Shown one piece after another: positions 16,710-25,391 of a stretch of 53,034 nt of DNA (position 1 is its first letter; every line of letters starts with the position of its first letter). Under the pieces are notes generated by a model. That model searched no databases and was not told the DNA's origin. It saw nothing but the letters and a program-made list of their open reading frames with translations. The stretch is from JANRIC01 sp033765345 (GTDB lineage Bacteria > Bacteroidota > Bacteroidia > Cytophagales > Microscillaceae). The stretch lies in assembly GCA_033765345.1 (NCBI GenBank), contig JANRIC010000091.1:1-53034 (forward strand), in the 5' to 3' direction. The translations under genes were made by a program, and so were the position numbers.

Positions 16710-17483
16710 TTGGAAATGAATAATAAAACCCTGTATTTTACGCTCACAAGTTTGATTGTAGGTGGTGTTTTGTTTGCTTCTACCATAATTAGGGTGCCGA
16801 TTCCTGATTCTTCTTATTATTATAATACGGCAAGAATCGATGGTTCTTTTGACGTGTTTGATGTTGATAAACACTTGGCTCACTATGATAGCCTCAAGAT
16901 CGAGATTCGTACCCAACAGTTCCGCTTCTCAGAATATTATCAAAATGCTGACAGCATTCAACAGCAAAAAATCCTTGATCAGGCCAGAGATTATATTTTT
17001 TATACCCTAAAAGATCAAGTGATTCCTTTTTGGTATGCAACTGAATGGGATTTCAACGGGACTACTGAAACGCCCCGCCAGGGTACAATTGCCTGTGGCT
17101 ATTTTGTAACCACCGTGTTAAGGCATAGTGGTTTTCATATCGATAAATACCTACTTTCCCGAAAAGCTTCCAAAGCCCTGATCGAGAATACGTGTTCCTA
17201 TCAAAGCATTCAGATTTTTCGAGATTATGATTTTAAGGGCTTATTAGAACACTTAGAAAAACTCCAGGACGGAATTTACATCCTGGGTTTGGATAGTCAC
17301 GTAGGGCTTCTGGTGAAATCTGGAGGGAAAACTCAATTTATCCATTCCAGAAAACCAAAAACCGTAGGAGTAATTCAAGAAAAAGCCTCAGAATCCCGTA
17401 CCATTGAAAGTTCAAGTATTCACGTAATAGGTGACCTGCTGAATAATGATGATTTCATCCAAAACTGGCTGCAACCAGTTTAA
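16710..17483 (+). CDS. Exported NlpC/P60-like cysteine hydrolase
   Basis: This 257-residue protein has an N-terminal hydrophobic segment (residues 8-28), a signal anchor or signal peptide. The central motif FWYATEWDFNGTTETPRQGTIACGYFVTTVLRHSGF places a Cys at 129 after a stretch typical of papain-fold cysteine hydrolases. GLDSHVGLLV supplies a candidate catalytic His197. NlpC/P60 enzymes cleave peptide bonds in cell-wall peptides. The Cys...His arrangement is visible; the substrate is not. It is separated from sufD by a terminator, so linkage to SUF is doubtful. Confidence 0.65.
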   Translation: MEMNNKTLYFTLTSLIVGGVLFASTIIRVPIPDSSYYYNTARIDGSFDVFDVDKHLAHYDSLKIEIRTQQFRFSEYYQNADSIQQQKILDQARDYIFYTLKDQVIPFWYATEWDFNGTTETPRQGTIACGYFVTTVLRHSGFHIDKYLLSRKASKALIENTCSYQSIQIFRDYDFKGLLEHLEKLQDGIYILGLDSHVGLLVKSGGKTQFIHSRKPKTVGVIQEKASESRTIESSSIHVIGDLLNNDDFIQNWLQPV

Positions 17484-17501
17484 AAAGGGCTGTTTCCCTC
17501 A

Positions 17502-18062
17502 TCAATTTGGATTTTCAATAGAATATCCTAAGGCAAAAACCTTAAACTGATCAAAAATAGAAATCACAGCGTTGCGAATAATACGATCATTACTAGCATA
17601 AGAAGAAGGATTGATCCCAGAAGCATATCCTTGCCAAACAATACTTCTACGGCGGTTATCCACAAATTGAATCAGTAAGGTGCCATTACTCAATTTATAT
17701 TTTATTGGATCATACTCCTCGTCTTCTTCTTCTTGCTTCAACCAATCTTCAATTTTAAGTTGATTATAACCCTGGAACTCAAAATTGCTATTAAAGATTT
17801 TGTAGTTTAACAATAAATCAGGCTTTTTGTCCGAAAACTTATACCCCAACAACTTCATCCGAAAATCAACGGATTTGCGGATCAACTCCGTATTTTGAGT
17901 GGTGTATGGGTCCGGATTGGATTCTATCATATATCCATAAGTCTTGTACTTCTTAAAGTTACTTTTGTAACTATAATCAGACTCTACGACATAATCATGA
18001 AAACTATGACAGCCTGTAAAGAGGACTGAAACCATAAAAATCAGTAAAAAATTTTTTTTCAT
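17502..18062 (-). CDS. DUF4136 lipoprotein
   Basis: This 186-residue protein has a lipoprotein signal peptide with lipobox LFTGC (Cys18). The following region matches the DUF4136 pattern: VVESDYSYKSNFKKYKTYGY near the start, LIRKSVDFRMKLLGYKFSDKKPDLLLNYKI in the middle, then GTLLIQFVDNRRRSIVWQGYASG. DUF4136 lipoproteins are common in Bacteroidota outer membranes and of unknown function. It is convergent with the hydrolase gene and divergent from the thioredoxin genes. Confidence 0.85.
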   Translation of the reverse strand: MKKNFLLIFMVSVLFTGCHSFHDYVVESDYSYKSNFKKYKTYGYMIESNPDPYTTQNTELIRKSVDFRMKLLGYKFSDKKPDLLLNYKIFNSNFEFQGYNQLKIEDWLKQEEEDEEYDPIKYKLSNGTLLIQFVDNRRRSIVWQGYASGINPSSYASNDRIIRNAVISIFDQFKVFALGYSIENPN

Positions 18063-18315
18063 ACCATTAAATTTAAAGAATAAGCATCCTGAACTGTAAT
18101 TATTTATGCTGTTTTGTGGCTTTTTGCACTTTAAAATAGTGCTTTTTTTGTAAAATAAGGAATTTTTTAAAAGATTTGTTTAAAATACCTTGAAATTAAC
18201 TACAATCTTTAAGGGCAAATGGCGGCTAGGTCAATGTTAAAAAACTGTTAAATCAAACCAAGCCCGTTTAATTAGAGTTATTATTTAAGAAATTTGCTTA
18301 TAATATTTATTTCTT

Positions 18316-18795
18316 ATGAGAAATCTCTTTTTTTCCTGTCTGTTTTCTTTTTTTATACTGACTGCCTCCATCCAAGCACAAAATATTTCCACCGTCAAAA
18401 TAACGCAGGTTATGGAGGAAATGGCAAAGGATGATGATACTACCCGCATCATAAATCTTTGGGCTACTTGGTGTGCTCCTTGTATCAAAGAACTCCCTTA
18501 TTTTGAAGAAGTAAATGCCGAATCTCAGGATGCAAAAATTAAAATTATTTTATTAGCCGTAGAAGACACTCCAGAAAGTATCAGTCGGTTCGTAACCAAA
18601 AAAAATATTCAATCTCAGGTAATGATCCTGGACGAAACGGATGGCAGTTATTGGATTCCAAAAATTAATATTGACTGGCAAGGTGAAATTCCAGTTACAT
18701 TGGTGGTCAATAATGCACATCAAAAGAAGAAATTTCACTCTGGTGAAATTGACAAAGAAAATCTGATTAAACTTATTCAAGAATCTTCTAATTAA
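18316..18795 (+). CDS. Exported TlpA-like thioredoxin
   Basis: This 159-residue protein has a signal peptide (MRNLFFSCLFSFFILTASIQAQ) followed by a thioredoxin fold. The active site is NLWATWCAPCIKELPYFEEV, a WCxxC pair suited to periplasmic disulfide reduction. The cis-Pro region is GEIPVTLVVNN. A second thioredoxin-fold gene starts 19 bp downstream on the same strand, so the two are probably co-expressed. A periplasmic thiol-disulfide role is inferred; the partner is unknown. Confidence 0.9.
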   Translation: MRNLFFSCLFSFFILTASIQAQNISTVKITQVMEEMAKDDDTTRIINLWATWCAPCIKELPYFEEVNAESQDAKIKIILLAVEDTPESISRFVTKKNIQSQVMILDETDGSYWIPKINIDWQGEIPVTLVVNNAHQKKKFHSGEIDKENLIKLIQESSN

Positions 18796-18813
18796 ACCAA
18801 ATCTTGAAATACT

Positions 18814-19434
18814 ATGAGAAAGTTCGTATTGATCTTTTCCCTTTTGATCGGTATCACAGTACTAATGAATGCTGAGTTTAAAACCAACGGCTACAAAGTT
18901 GGGGATAAAATCGCTGATTTTAGCCTTAAAAATACCGTGGATGATAAAATGGTGTCTCTGGCTGGCTACAAAAAAGCCAAAGGTTTTATTGTTGTATTTA
19001 CTTGCAATCACTGCCCTTTTGCTCAAATGTGGGAATCTCGCATTATGCAACTCGACAAAGATTTTGCGGCCAAGGGCTATCCCGTAATTGCGATCAGCTC
19101 CAATGATCCTACCGACCACCCGGATGATGCGCCTGGCAAAATGACCAAACGCGCTCAGGAAAAAGGATATACCTTTCCTTATCTTTATGATGAAACTCAA
19201 ACCGTTGCCAAAGCTTTTGGAGCTACCAAAACTCCTCATGTTTACGTGATAAGCAAAAAAGGAACTGATATGATTGTAGAGTTTATCGGAGCTGTGGATG
19301 ACAACGCCCGCGATGAAAAATCGGTAAGTAAAACATATACTGCTGATGCTGTCAATGCACTTCTAAGCGGCAAGGAAATCAAGGTGAAAGAAGTACCTGC
19401 TGTAGGGTGTTCTATCAAGTTTAAGGCTAGCTAA
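18814..19434 (+). CDS. Exported redoxin (AhpC/TSA-like thioredoxin family)
   Basis: This 206-residue protein has a signal peptide (MRKFVLIFSLLIGITVLMNAEF) and a redoxin fold. The peroxiredoxin-like loop FTCNHCPFAQMWESRI carries a CxxC pair in place of the usual single peroxidatic Cys. ISSNDPTDHPDDAPGKMTKRAQEKGYTFPYLYDETQTVAKAFGATKTPHVYVI continues the fold. Family members are annotated as thioredoxin-family or redoxin proteins and are common in Bacteroidota. The neighbouring TlpA-like gene and the terminator at 19546 frame a two-gene unit. Confidence 0.92.
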   Translation: MRKFVLIFSLLIGITVLMNAEFKTNGYKVGDKIADFSLKNTVDDKMVSLAGYKKAKGFIVVFTCNHCPFAQMWESRIMQLDKDFAAKGYPVIAISSNDPTDHPDDAPGKMTKRAQEKGYTFPYLYDETQTVAKAFGATKTPHVYVISKKGTDMIVEFIGAVDDNARDEKSVSKTYTADAVNALLSGKEIKVKEVPAVGCSIKFKAS

Positions 19435-19545
19435 TGGTCTTTTAGCGGTCGATAGTCCATAGCAAATACAATTGCGTTGGTTATCAATTAATTATGAAAA
19501 TAACTCATAGAAACCAATTATAGGCAATTATTTTGCATAATAACT

Positions 19546-19577
19546 ACCTGTCAGACTTCGGTTGACAGGTTTTTTTA
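19546..19577 (+). terminator. Terminator after the redoxin gene
   Basis: ACCTGTCA (19546-19553) pairs with TGACAGGT (19563-19570), followed by a run of seven T residues. This is a typical intrinsic terminator for the two thioredoxin-fold genes. It abuts the 3' end of the convergent gene at 19575 and could serve both strands. Confidence 0.8.
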
Positions 19578-20024
19578 TTGAAAATGCTCAAAAAATAGCT
19601 GTTTAAGCCCCTGCCAGAGCTTTTTTTTCATTTCTTTGTCAGTTGCAATCTCAGGGAGGGTGTCAGCCAGCAAAAAAGTAATGTTGTCCTGTGTTTTGAG
19701 TTCATACTTTTTGAGCGACAAGTTCAACCCGAGGGTTTTTAGGTCTACTCCAAAGCTGAGGACTCTTTTGGAGGGTAATTCCTGGAAACTATCAAAACTA
19801 TCTTCAGGCAACAAATGCGCTGTGTTAAGCAAGCGAGTTTCAGGGACTTTTATTCCTACGGATTGAAGGATTTTTTCTAGCAATTCTTCATTTTTTTCTT
19901 CCAAAAAAGGGCTTTTTGTGTCTTCTACAAGCACTAACAAGGGATAACGTTTGTTTTCTACGATCACATATACATCGTCTTTGAGGAGTTCTTTCAAAAA
20001 ATACATGCCTTTTACAATATCCAT
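19575..20024 (-). CDS. Hypothetical protein, possible DNA polymerase III psi-like
   Basis: This 149-residue cytosolic protein has no motif I can name for certain. Features are VYVIVENKRYPLLVLVED (a beta-strand region), SFGVDLKTLGLNLSLKKYELKTQDNITFLLADTLPEIATDKEMKKKLWQGLKQLFF. The last part, with a strand reading FLLADTLPEI and a C-terminal amphipathic helix KLWQGLKQLF, resembles the small Rossmann-like psi (HolD-type) subunit of the clamp loader. holA lies about 1 kb away. The assignment is speculative; the protein is real by its length and composition. Confidence 0.55.
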   Translation of the reverse strand: MDIVKGMYFLKELLKDDVYVIVENKRYPLLVLVEDTKSPFLEEKNEELLEKILQSVGIKVPETRLLNTAHLLPEDSFDSFQELPSKRVLSFGVDLKTLGLNLSLKKYELKTQDNITFLLADTLPEIATDKEMKKKLWQGLKQLFFEHFQ

Positions 20025-20401
20025 AGGGTTTTGATTTTAGTATGAATAAAAATACGTAGGGAATTTTTGGAAAATTTACGGCAATAAGTCGAGCCATGTC
20101 TAAACAAATGGTTTTACTTATTAAACAATTAAATGGAATAATTTTCTTTGTCTCACAAATAAATAATGCTTAAATTCATCTAAAAATATTATTCAGGTAA
20201 CATTTTATTCATTTTTGAAGAAAAAAAAGCTAAAAATGTATGAAATGCTTATTTTTATGGTTGCTAACATAGGTTAAAAAAAACTTTTCCCTATATTTAA
20301 CCATGTCAATTACAAAATATTTGAAAGCATCATTGAAAATTTATAATTTCATTTGTACATTTAAAAAATTCTATTCCTGAAAACTCTTTTGTTAAAATTC
20401 C
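20025..20401. other. Intergenic gap without recognisable features
   Basis: This 377-bp AT-rich gap lies between two divergently transcribed genes, so it must hold both their promoters. I see no gene, RNA, or repeat in it and cannot assign a promoter with confidence. Confidence 0.6.
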
Positions 20402-20935
20402 ATGATGATCGATTGGGAAACTGTATATCAACGTCTTATGAATGATTTCAAGGGACGAAGCATACTTATTCACGTAGGGATTTTGGGCTCTTTTATTGTA
20501 GTTGGTTTTTTGGTGGGCTTTTATAACAACAATAACTTGTTGCTCATCTTTGTAATATGGTTTATTGGGTTTCTGGTGGATGTTTTGTACTTCAGGATAT
20601 TTCTACAGGATGATCCTTTGCGAGTTTTCACCAAAAGCCAGCCTTATGTGATAGAGGGCGTAATTCTTCAGAAAATCAAAAAGCCTGTTTTGGATCGAGA
20701 TGAAGAGATAGATACGTTTTATTTTGAGATAGAAGTTCACGAGGCGTATACCCTGGGTAAAAAAGGAATCAGCCACAAGTTGTATTATGAAAAACAAGGG
20801 AAACAACGCATTGAAGTACCTGAATCTATGTTTTTAAGCCTCAAAATAGGGCAAGAAGTATTTTTGGTATGCGAACCGGATGATTTTGTCTGGGGTTTGG
20901 TGCGTGGTGATGAGGTAATCAATATTGAAATATAA
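20402..20935 (+). CDS. Membrane protein of unknown function
   Basis: This 177-residue protein has two adjacent transmembrane helices (residues about 23-42, ILIHVGILGSFIVVGFLVGF, and 48-66, LLIFVIWFIGFLVDVLYF). A soluble beta-rich domain follows (TFYFEIEVHEAYTLGKKG, then SMFLSLKIGQEVFLVCEPDDFVWGLVRGDEVINIEI), with an OB- or PH-like look. Its last 17 bp overlap the 3' end of holA on the opposite strand. The ATG doublet makes the start either residue 1 or 2. No family is recognised. Confidence 0.7.
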   Translation: MMIDWETVYQRLMNDFKGRSILIHVGILGSFIVVGFLVGFYNNNNLLLIFVIWFIGFLVDVLYFRIFLQDDPLRVFTKSQPYVIEGVILQKIKKPVLDRDEEIDTFYFEIEVHEAYTLGKKGISHKLYYEKQGKQRIEVPESMFLSLKIGQEVFLVCEPDDFVWGLVRGDEVINIEI

Positions 20936-21947
20936 TTCCGGTGGTCAACTCCCTCAGAATCTCGCCTTCTTGCATACCTAGACCTTCAATTCCCTTTACC
21001 TGTAAATCCGCCTTCCGCAATAAAGAAATAATATGAATAATCTGTGCCAATGAATAGGTTCGCATAGCAATTTTATAATCCTGTACAAAATAAGGACTTA
21101 CCCCCAAAACCTTGGCTAGATTCTGATCAGACCGATCTGTTTGATGATAAGCAAGCAGTACTTTAGCAAAAAAATTATACAGCATAGCCAGTGTAGGTAT
21201 CAGGGCTTGTTTCTTGGGGTTGGCAGCCCAATATTGGATAATTTGCTGGGTTTTAAACAAATTTTTCTGAATAAGTGCTTTTTGAAATTCAAATACATTA
21301 AAGTCTTTGCTAATCCCCACGAATTCTTCAATCAGTTCTTCGTTAATCTTTTGATTCGGTTTGAGATTGAGTATCAATTTATCAAGTTCCGAACTGAGGC
21401 GGGATAGATCAGCCCCAATAGATTCTAAAAGCAGAACCTTGGCTTTTTCTTCAATTTGGTATCCTTTTTCTTTGAGATATTCTTGAATCCATTCGGGGAC
21501 TTGATTTTCGTACAATTTTTTGGATTCTACTACTACCGAGTTTTTTTCCAAAGTTTTGTAGAGTTTGGAGTTCTTGGGTAGGGTTTTGTGTTTGTGATTC
21601 AGTACCAACACAGTAGAAGGTTGCGGATGTAGCAAATATTGCTCAAACAGGGTATTGGCTGTCTGATTATTCCAGTCTGCCATTTGAACTAATTCTTTGA
21701 CGATCAGCACCTGTCGATCTGCCATCATGGGGAATCTCCTGGCCTGATTGAGCAAAGTCGCCATGTTGATGTCTCGTCCATATAAAATTGTTTGGTTAAA
21801 ACCTTTTTGTGATTCTTCCAGGGCATTTTTTTCAATATAATCGCTGATCAAATCTATATAAAAGGATTCGTCTCCGTGTAAAAAATAAACCGAAGCAAAT
21901 TTACGAGCTTGAAGCTCCTGAAGCACTTGTTTGGCAGTTTTAGTCAA
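20919..21947 (-). CDS. holA: DNA polymerase III subunit delta
   Basis: This 342-residue protein is the clamp-loader subunit that opens the sliding clamp. The N-terminal AAA+-like domain contains VYFLHGDESFYIDLISDYIEKNAL (residues 19-42), RFPMMADRQVLIVKELVQM, and STVLVLNHKHKTLPKNSKLYKTLEKNSVVVESKKLYENQVPEWIQEYLKEKGY. The collar region includes DLSRLSSELDKLIL and ISKDFNVFEFQKAL. Length and motifs are normal for Bacteroidota HolA. It lies 14 bp downstream of a J-domain gene. Confidence 0.93.
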   Translation of the reverse strand: MTKTAKQVLQELQARKFASVYFLHGDESFYIDLISDYIEKNALEESQKGFNQTILYGRDINMATLLNQARRFPMMADRQVLIVKELVQMADWNNQTANTLFEQYLLHPQPSTVLVLNHKHKTLPKNSKLYKTLEKNSVVVESKKLYENQVPEWIQEYLKEKGYQIEEKAKVLLLESIGADLSRLSSELDKLILNLKPNQKINEELIEEFVGISKDFNVFEFQKALIQKNLFKTQQIIQYWAANPKKQALIPTLAMLYNFFAKVLLAYHQTDRSDQNLAKVLGVSPYFVQDYKIAMRTYSLAQIIHIISLLRKADLQVKGIEGLGMQEGEILRELTTGIIFQY

Positions 21948-21961
21948 GTTAATAAGATGAT

Positions 21962-22420
21962 TTATTGTTTCCCGAACTTTTTCTTGAAAAATTCATAAGC
22001 TTCATTGATCTTTTGTGAAAGTTGAATGGCATATTGTTGTTTCTGAGTGTCATAAGCAAAACGATCAGGATGGTATTTTTTCATAGCCACCTTGTAAGCA
22101 GTTTTGATTTCTTCAAAAGAAGCTCCTTCTTTTATTTCAAGGGCATCATAATATTTTTTTTCAGAATGGGCTGAGGTATTTTGAGAAGTATTATAAGAGC
22201 GATTTTGGGATTGTCTATGACGGCGATATTCCTGGCGGGCGCGTTCTTTGTTAAAATTTTCCTGGGTTTTCTCCTCTTTTTGAGTTTCTTCACCCGTAAA
22301 AAAGTCATATATTTGATCAAAAAAACCTTCTCCCTTTTCAGAAGAGGGCTTTTTGTCATCGTATTTTCCCAGTAGCTCATTCAGTTCCACTTGCAGAAAT
22401 TTAAGAAATCTATCAGTCAT
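21962..22420 (-). CDS. J-domain protein
   Basis: This 152-residue protein has a C-terminal J domain (residues about 89-150: YYDALEIKEGASFEEIKTAYKVAMKKYHPDRF, then KINEAYEFFKKKFG) with the HPD motif required to stimulate DnaK ATPase. The N-terminal half is a charged, Glu/Lys/Arg/Gln-rich linker without G/F or zinc domains. The placement of the J domain at the C-terminus resembles DjlA-like or small regulatory J proteins. It is co-directional with holA, 14 bp upstream. Confidence 0.9.
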   Translation of the reverse strand: MTDRFLKFLQVELNELLGKYDDKKPSSEKGEGFFDQIYDFFTGEETQKEEKTQENFNKERARQEYRRHRQSQNRSYNTSQNTSAHSEKKYYDALEIKEGASFEEIKTAYKVAMKKYHPDRFAYDTQKQQYAIQLSQKINEAYEFFKKKFGKQ

Positions 22421-22584
22421 AGTTTTAAGAAGAATAGGTTTTTAGCGCAGCATATACTTTTTATACGAATATTATACAAAACCACTTGCAAAGGTTCTTT
22501 GTCTTGCAAACAAATAAACCCGTACAAATATATCCGAAAAGCCAAAAAAACAAATCCTAGTTCCGCTCATTTCATAAAAATTAC

Positions 22585-22592
22585 TATTTTTG
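22585..22592 (+). promoter_or_regulatory. TAnnTTTG box next to a start codon
   Basis: TATTTTTG ends 4 bp before the ATG at 22597. If it is a -7 element, transcription would start on or next to the start codon and give a leaderless mRNA. No clear TTG is seen at the expected upstream distance, so this is tentative. Confidence 0.3.
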
Positions 22593-22596
22593 AAGC

Positions 22597-23772
22597 ATGA
22601 AATTGATTGAAGTAACTGAAAATGAGGCTTGGGCGAAAAAAGAATTTTTAAACCTGCCCATCAAACTTTATAAAAACGAAAAAAACTGGATTCGCCCCCT
22701 GGATGTAGATATTGAATCGATTTTTGACACTAAAAAAAATCCTTGTTTCAAATTTGGCGATTGTATCCGGTGGATTCTTCAAGACAATCAAGGGAAAACC
22801 ATTGGTCGGGTAGCGGCTTTTTTTGACCATCGCAAAGCCAATGCGGGCAATGATCAAGCCACGGGTGGAATGGGTTTTTTTGAATGTACCCAAGACGAAC
22901 ATGCGGCTTTCAAACTTTTTGATGCAGCCAAAGTATGGTTACAAGAGCAGGGTATGGAAGCCATGGACGGACCGATTAATTTTGGAGATCGCAGCCGCTG
23001 GTGGGGGCTTCTCGTAGACGGTTTTACAGAACCTAACTATGGCATGCCTTATAATCATCCGTATTACAGGACTTTTTTTGAAAATTACGGATTTAGAGAC
23101 TATTTTCAGCAATATACCTTTCACAAAGAAGTACACGGTACAAAATTAGGAGAGACTTTTTATGCCAAAGCCGAGCGACTACGCAAGAATAAATCTTACT
23201 CCTTTAAAAATATCAATAAAAAGGAAATTGAAAAACACGTGGAGGACTTTAGAAATGTGTATAATGCCAGTTGGGTCAAACACGCTGGCGTGCCTGAAAT
23301 GACTCTCGAGGAAGCCCACAAACTTCTCCACGAGCTTAAGCCCATCATCGATGAAAGGCTCATCTGGTTTGCCTATTACGATAACAGAGCGATCGGATTT
23401 ATGGTGATGATCCCTGAGCTGAATCAGTTGTTCAAATATGTAAACGGGAAAATGGATTTATTGGGCAAGCTCAAATTTGTGTATCATCGATGGAGAGGCT
23501 CCTGTAAAAAAATTCTGGGTTTGGTCATTGGTGTTTTACCACGATTTCACGGACGGGGCGTAGAAAGCGCACTTGTTGAAGCGTTTTCCTATACAGCCTA
23601 TTCCAAATCTTTTCCTTATACCGAGCTGGAGTTCAATTGGGTAGGAGATTTTCACCCGACTATGTCGCGTATGTACGAATCGTTAGATGCCAAAGTATCC
23701 AAAACACATATCACGTATCGGCTCTTGTTTGACTCGAGTAAAGAATTCAAACGACATCCGGTCATTCAGTAA
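22597..23772 (+). CDS. GNAT-like N-acetyltransferase protein
   Basis: This 391-residue protein contains a motif I recall from Bacteroidota GNAT proteins: LYKNEKNWIRPLDVDIESIFDTKKNP (residues 24-49), GRVAAFFDHRKA, GGMGFFECTQDEHAAFKLFDAAKVWLQEQGMEAMDGPINFGDRSRWWGLLVDGF, and YNHPYYRTFFENYGF. The C-terminal half has the second GNAT-like unit (PEMTLEEAHKLLHELKPIIDERLIWFAYYDNRAIGFMVMIPELNQ; VGDFHPTMSRMYESLDAKVSKTHITYR). The substrate is unknown. Its stop codon directly abuts the WbqC gene. Confidence 0.8.
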   Translation: MKLIEVTENEAWAKKEFLNLPIKLYKNEKNWIRPLDVDIESIFDTKKNPCFKFGDCIRWILQDNQGKTIGRVAAFFDHRKANAGNDQATGGMGFFECTQDEHAAFKLFDAAKVWLQEQGMEAMDGPINFGDRSRWWGLLVDGFTEPNYGMPYNHPYYRTFFENYGFRDYFQQYTFHKEVHGTKLGETFYAKAERLRKNKSYSFKNINKKEIEKHVEDFRNVYNASWVKHAGVPEMTLEEAHKLLHELKPIIDERLIWFAYYDNRAIGFMVMIPELNQLFKYVNGKMDLLGKLKFVYHRWRGSCKKILGLVIGVLPRFHGRGVESALVEAFSYTAYSKSFPYTELEFNWVGDFHPTMSRMYESLDAKVSKTHITYRLLFDSSKEFKRHPVIQ

Positions 23773-24465
23773 ATGCCCAAGACAATCGCCATTATCCAGT
23801 CCAATTATATTCCCTGGCGCGGTTATTTTGATTTAATTCGCTCTGTGGATGAATGTATCCTCTTTGACCAGGCACAATATACCAAAAACGACTGGCGAAA
23901 CCGCAATCTGATCAAAACTCCGAATGGCTTGCAATGGCTGACCATTCCGGTTTTACACAAATCATTACACCAAAAAATACGAGACACCCAAATAGCACGC
24001 CGCAATTGGGCACAAAAGCACTGGCAGGCATTGCTCACCAATTACGGACCAAGCAGAGCTTTTAAGGAGCTTAAACCCTGGCTGGAATCATTGTACAACC
24101 AGTGTAAGTTTACTTATTTGAGTGAAATCAATTATTATTTTATACAGGCTATGCTGGATTTTTTAGGTATCTCTACCAAAATTAGCTGGGATACTGAGTA
24201 TCAACTCAAAGAAGGCAAAACCGAAAAACTCTTGCATCTTGTAAAACAAGCAGGAGGTACTGAATATCTCTCCGGACCTGCTGCAAAAGCTTATTTGGAT
24301 GAAGATTTGTTCAAACAAGAACACATCCGTATCACCTGGATGGATTATGGGCATTATTTGCCTTATCAGCAACTTTATTCGCCTTTTGAAGCAAAGGTCA
24401 GTATTTTGGATCTGATTCTGAACGAAGGCAAAAATGCCCGAAATTTGATCGCTCCCGTTCTATGA
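23773..24465 (+). CDS. WbqC family protein
   Basis: This 230-residue protein matches WbqC, a family found in O-antigen and other glycan clusters: TIAIIQSNYIPWRGYFDLIRSVDECILFDQAQYTKNDWRNRNLIKTPNGLQWLTIPV (N-terminus), and LSGPAAKAYLDEDLF with LPYQQLYSPFEAKVSILDLILNEG (C-terminus). The reaction is thought to be sugar or glycan amide-type modification, but the biochemistry is not settled. Its ATG follows the stop of the previous gene with no gap, and its end overlaps the next start by 4 bp, so translation is likely coupled. Confidence 0.93.
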   Translation: MPKTIAIIQSNYIPWRGYFDLIRSVDECILFDQAQYTKNDWRNRNLIKTPNGLQWLTIPVLHKSLHQKIRDTQIARRNWAQKHWQALLTNYGPSRAFKELKPWLESLYNQCKFTYLSEINYYFIQAMLDFLGISTKISWDTEYQLKEGKTEKLLHLVKQAGGTEYLSGPAAKAYLDEDLFKQEHIRITWMDYGHYLPYQQLYSPFEAKVSILDLILNEGKNARNLIAPVL

Positions 24466-25391
24466 AATATACTTGTTTGTATTCTGTAGTTGTTCCGGTA
24501 TATCAGGGTGAAGCTACACTCGCACGTTTGTTTGATGAAATTCAAGCCTTTTTTGAGGGCAAATCCCAAAGTTTTGAGGTGATTTTTGTGAGTGATGGAG
24601 CCATTGATCATTCTTGGAATCTCATTCAACAATTGAAAGAAAAATACACGACATATATTAAAGGTGTGCAACTGACCCGAAATTTTGGCCAACACAATGC
24701 AACACTCTGCGGAATCGCACAAGCACAGGGTAGATTTATCCTTACGATGGATGAAGACCTACAACACGCACCTGCTCAAATTGAGAAATTAATCCTAAAG
24801 CAAAAAGAAAAAGACTACGATCTCGTTTATGGATATTTTGAAAACTCAAAACACAATTTTTTCAGAAGAATCAGCTCCAAAGCCTTGAAATATATATTGC
24901 AATGGTCACTGCCAGACTTACATCCTGATTATTCGTCTTTTCGTCTAATAAAAACAGAAATTGCTCAGGCGACTTTGCAGCTAAATCATCCTAATCCCTT
25001 TTTAGATGTGTATTTAAGCTGGGTTAGTAGGCATTGCAGCAGTGTACCTGTGATTCATTATGAACGTTTTCAGGGAAAAAGTGCCTATACGCTCAAAAAA
25101 CTAGTCCGCCATGGCCTACATATTTTATTTAATTTCTCTAACTTACCTTTGAGAGCCTTTTCATACCTTTCTTTTGCCCTATTTTTGCTCTCAACTGGAT
25201 ATGCACTTTATGTGTTTTTTAGAAAAATCGTGTATAATGATTTTATATCCGGTTTTGCAACAATTGCTATTTTTTTAGGTATGGGTTTTGGTCTGGTTTT
25301 TTTGGGAATTGGTTTGTTGGGGGAGTATATACAAAATATTAACCTGAAAACTACCCAAAAGCCTAATTTCTTAATTAAAGAAATATTATGA
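24462..25391 (+). CDS. GT2 glycosyltransferase, DPM1/GtrB-like
   Basis: This 309-residue family 2 glycosyltransferase has an N-terminal GT-A fold (VVPVYQGEATLARLFDEI, then FEVIFVSDGAIDHSWNLIQ). A TMDEDLQHAPAQIEKL motif carries the metal-binding DxD, and two C-terminal transmembrane helices follow (residues about 228-250 and 258-292). This architecture is that of polyprenyl-phosphate glycosyltransferases such as GtrB and ArnC. It would load a lipid carrier with a sugar at the inner membrane. It overlaps WbqC and the next gene by 4 bp on each side (ATGA). Confidence 0.92.
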   Translation: MKYTCLYSVVVPVYQGEATLARLFDEIQAFFEGKSQSFEVIFVSDGAIDHSWNLIQQLKEKYTTYIKGVQLTRNFGQHNATLCGIAQAQGRFILTMDEDLQHAPAQIEKLILKQKEKDYDLVYGYFENSKHNFFRRISSKALKYILQWSLPDLHPDYSSFRLIKTEIAQATLQLNHPNPFLDVYLSWVSRHCSSVPVIHYERFQGKSAYTLKKLVRHGLHILFNFSNLPLRAFSYLSFALFLLSTGYALYVFFRKIVYNDFISGFATIAIFLGMGFGLVFLGIGLLGEYIQNINLKTTQKPNFLIKEIL

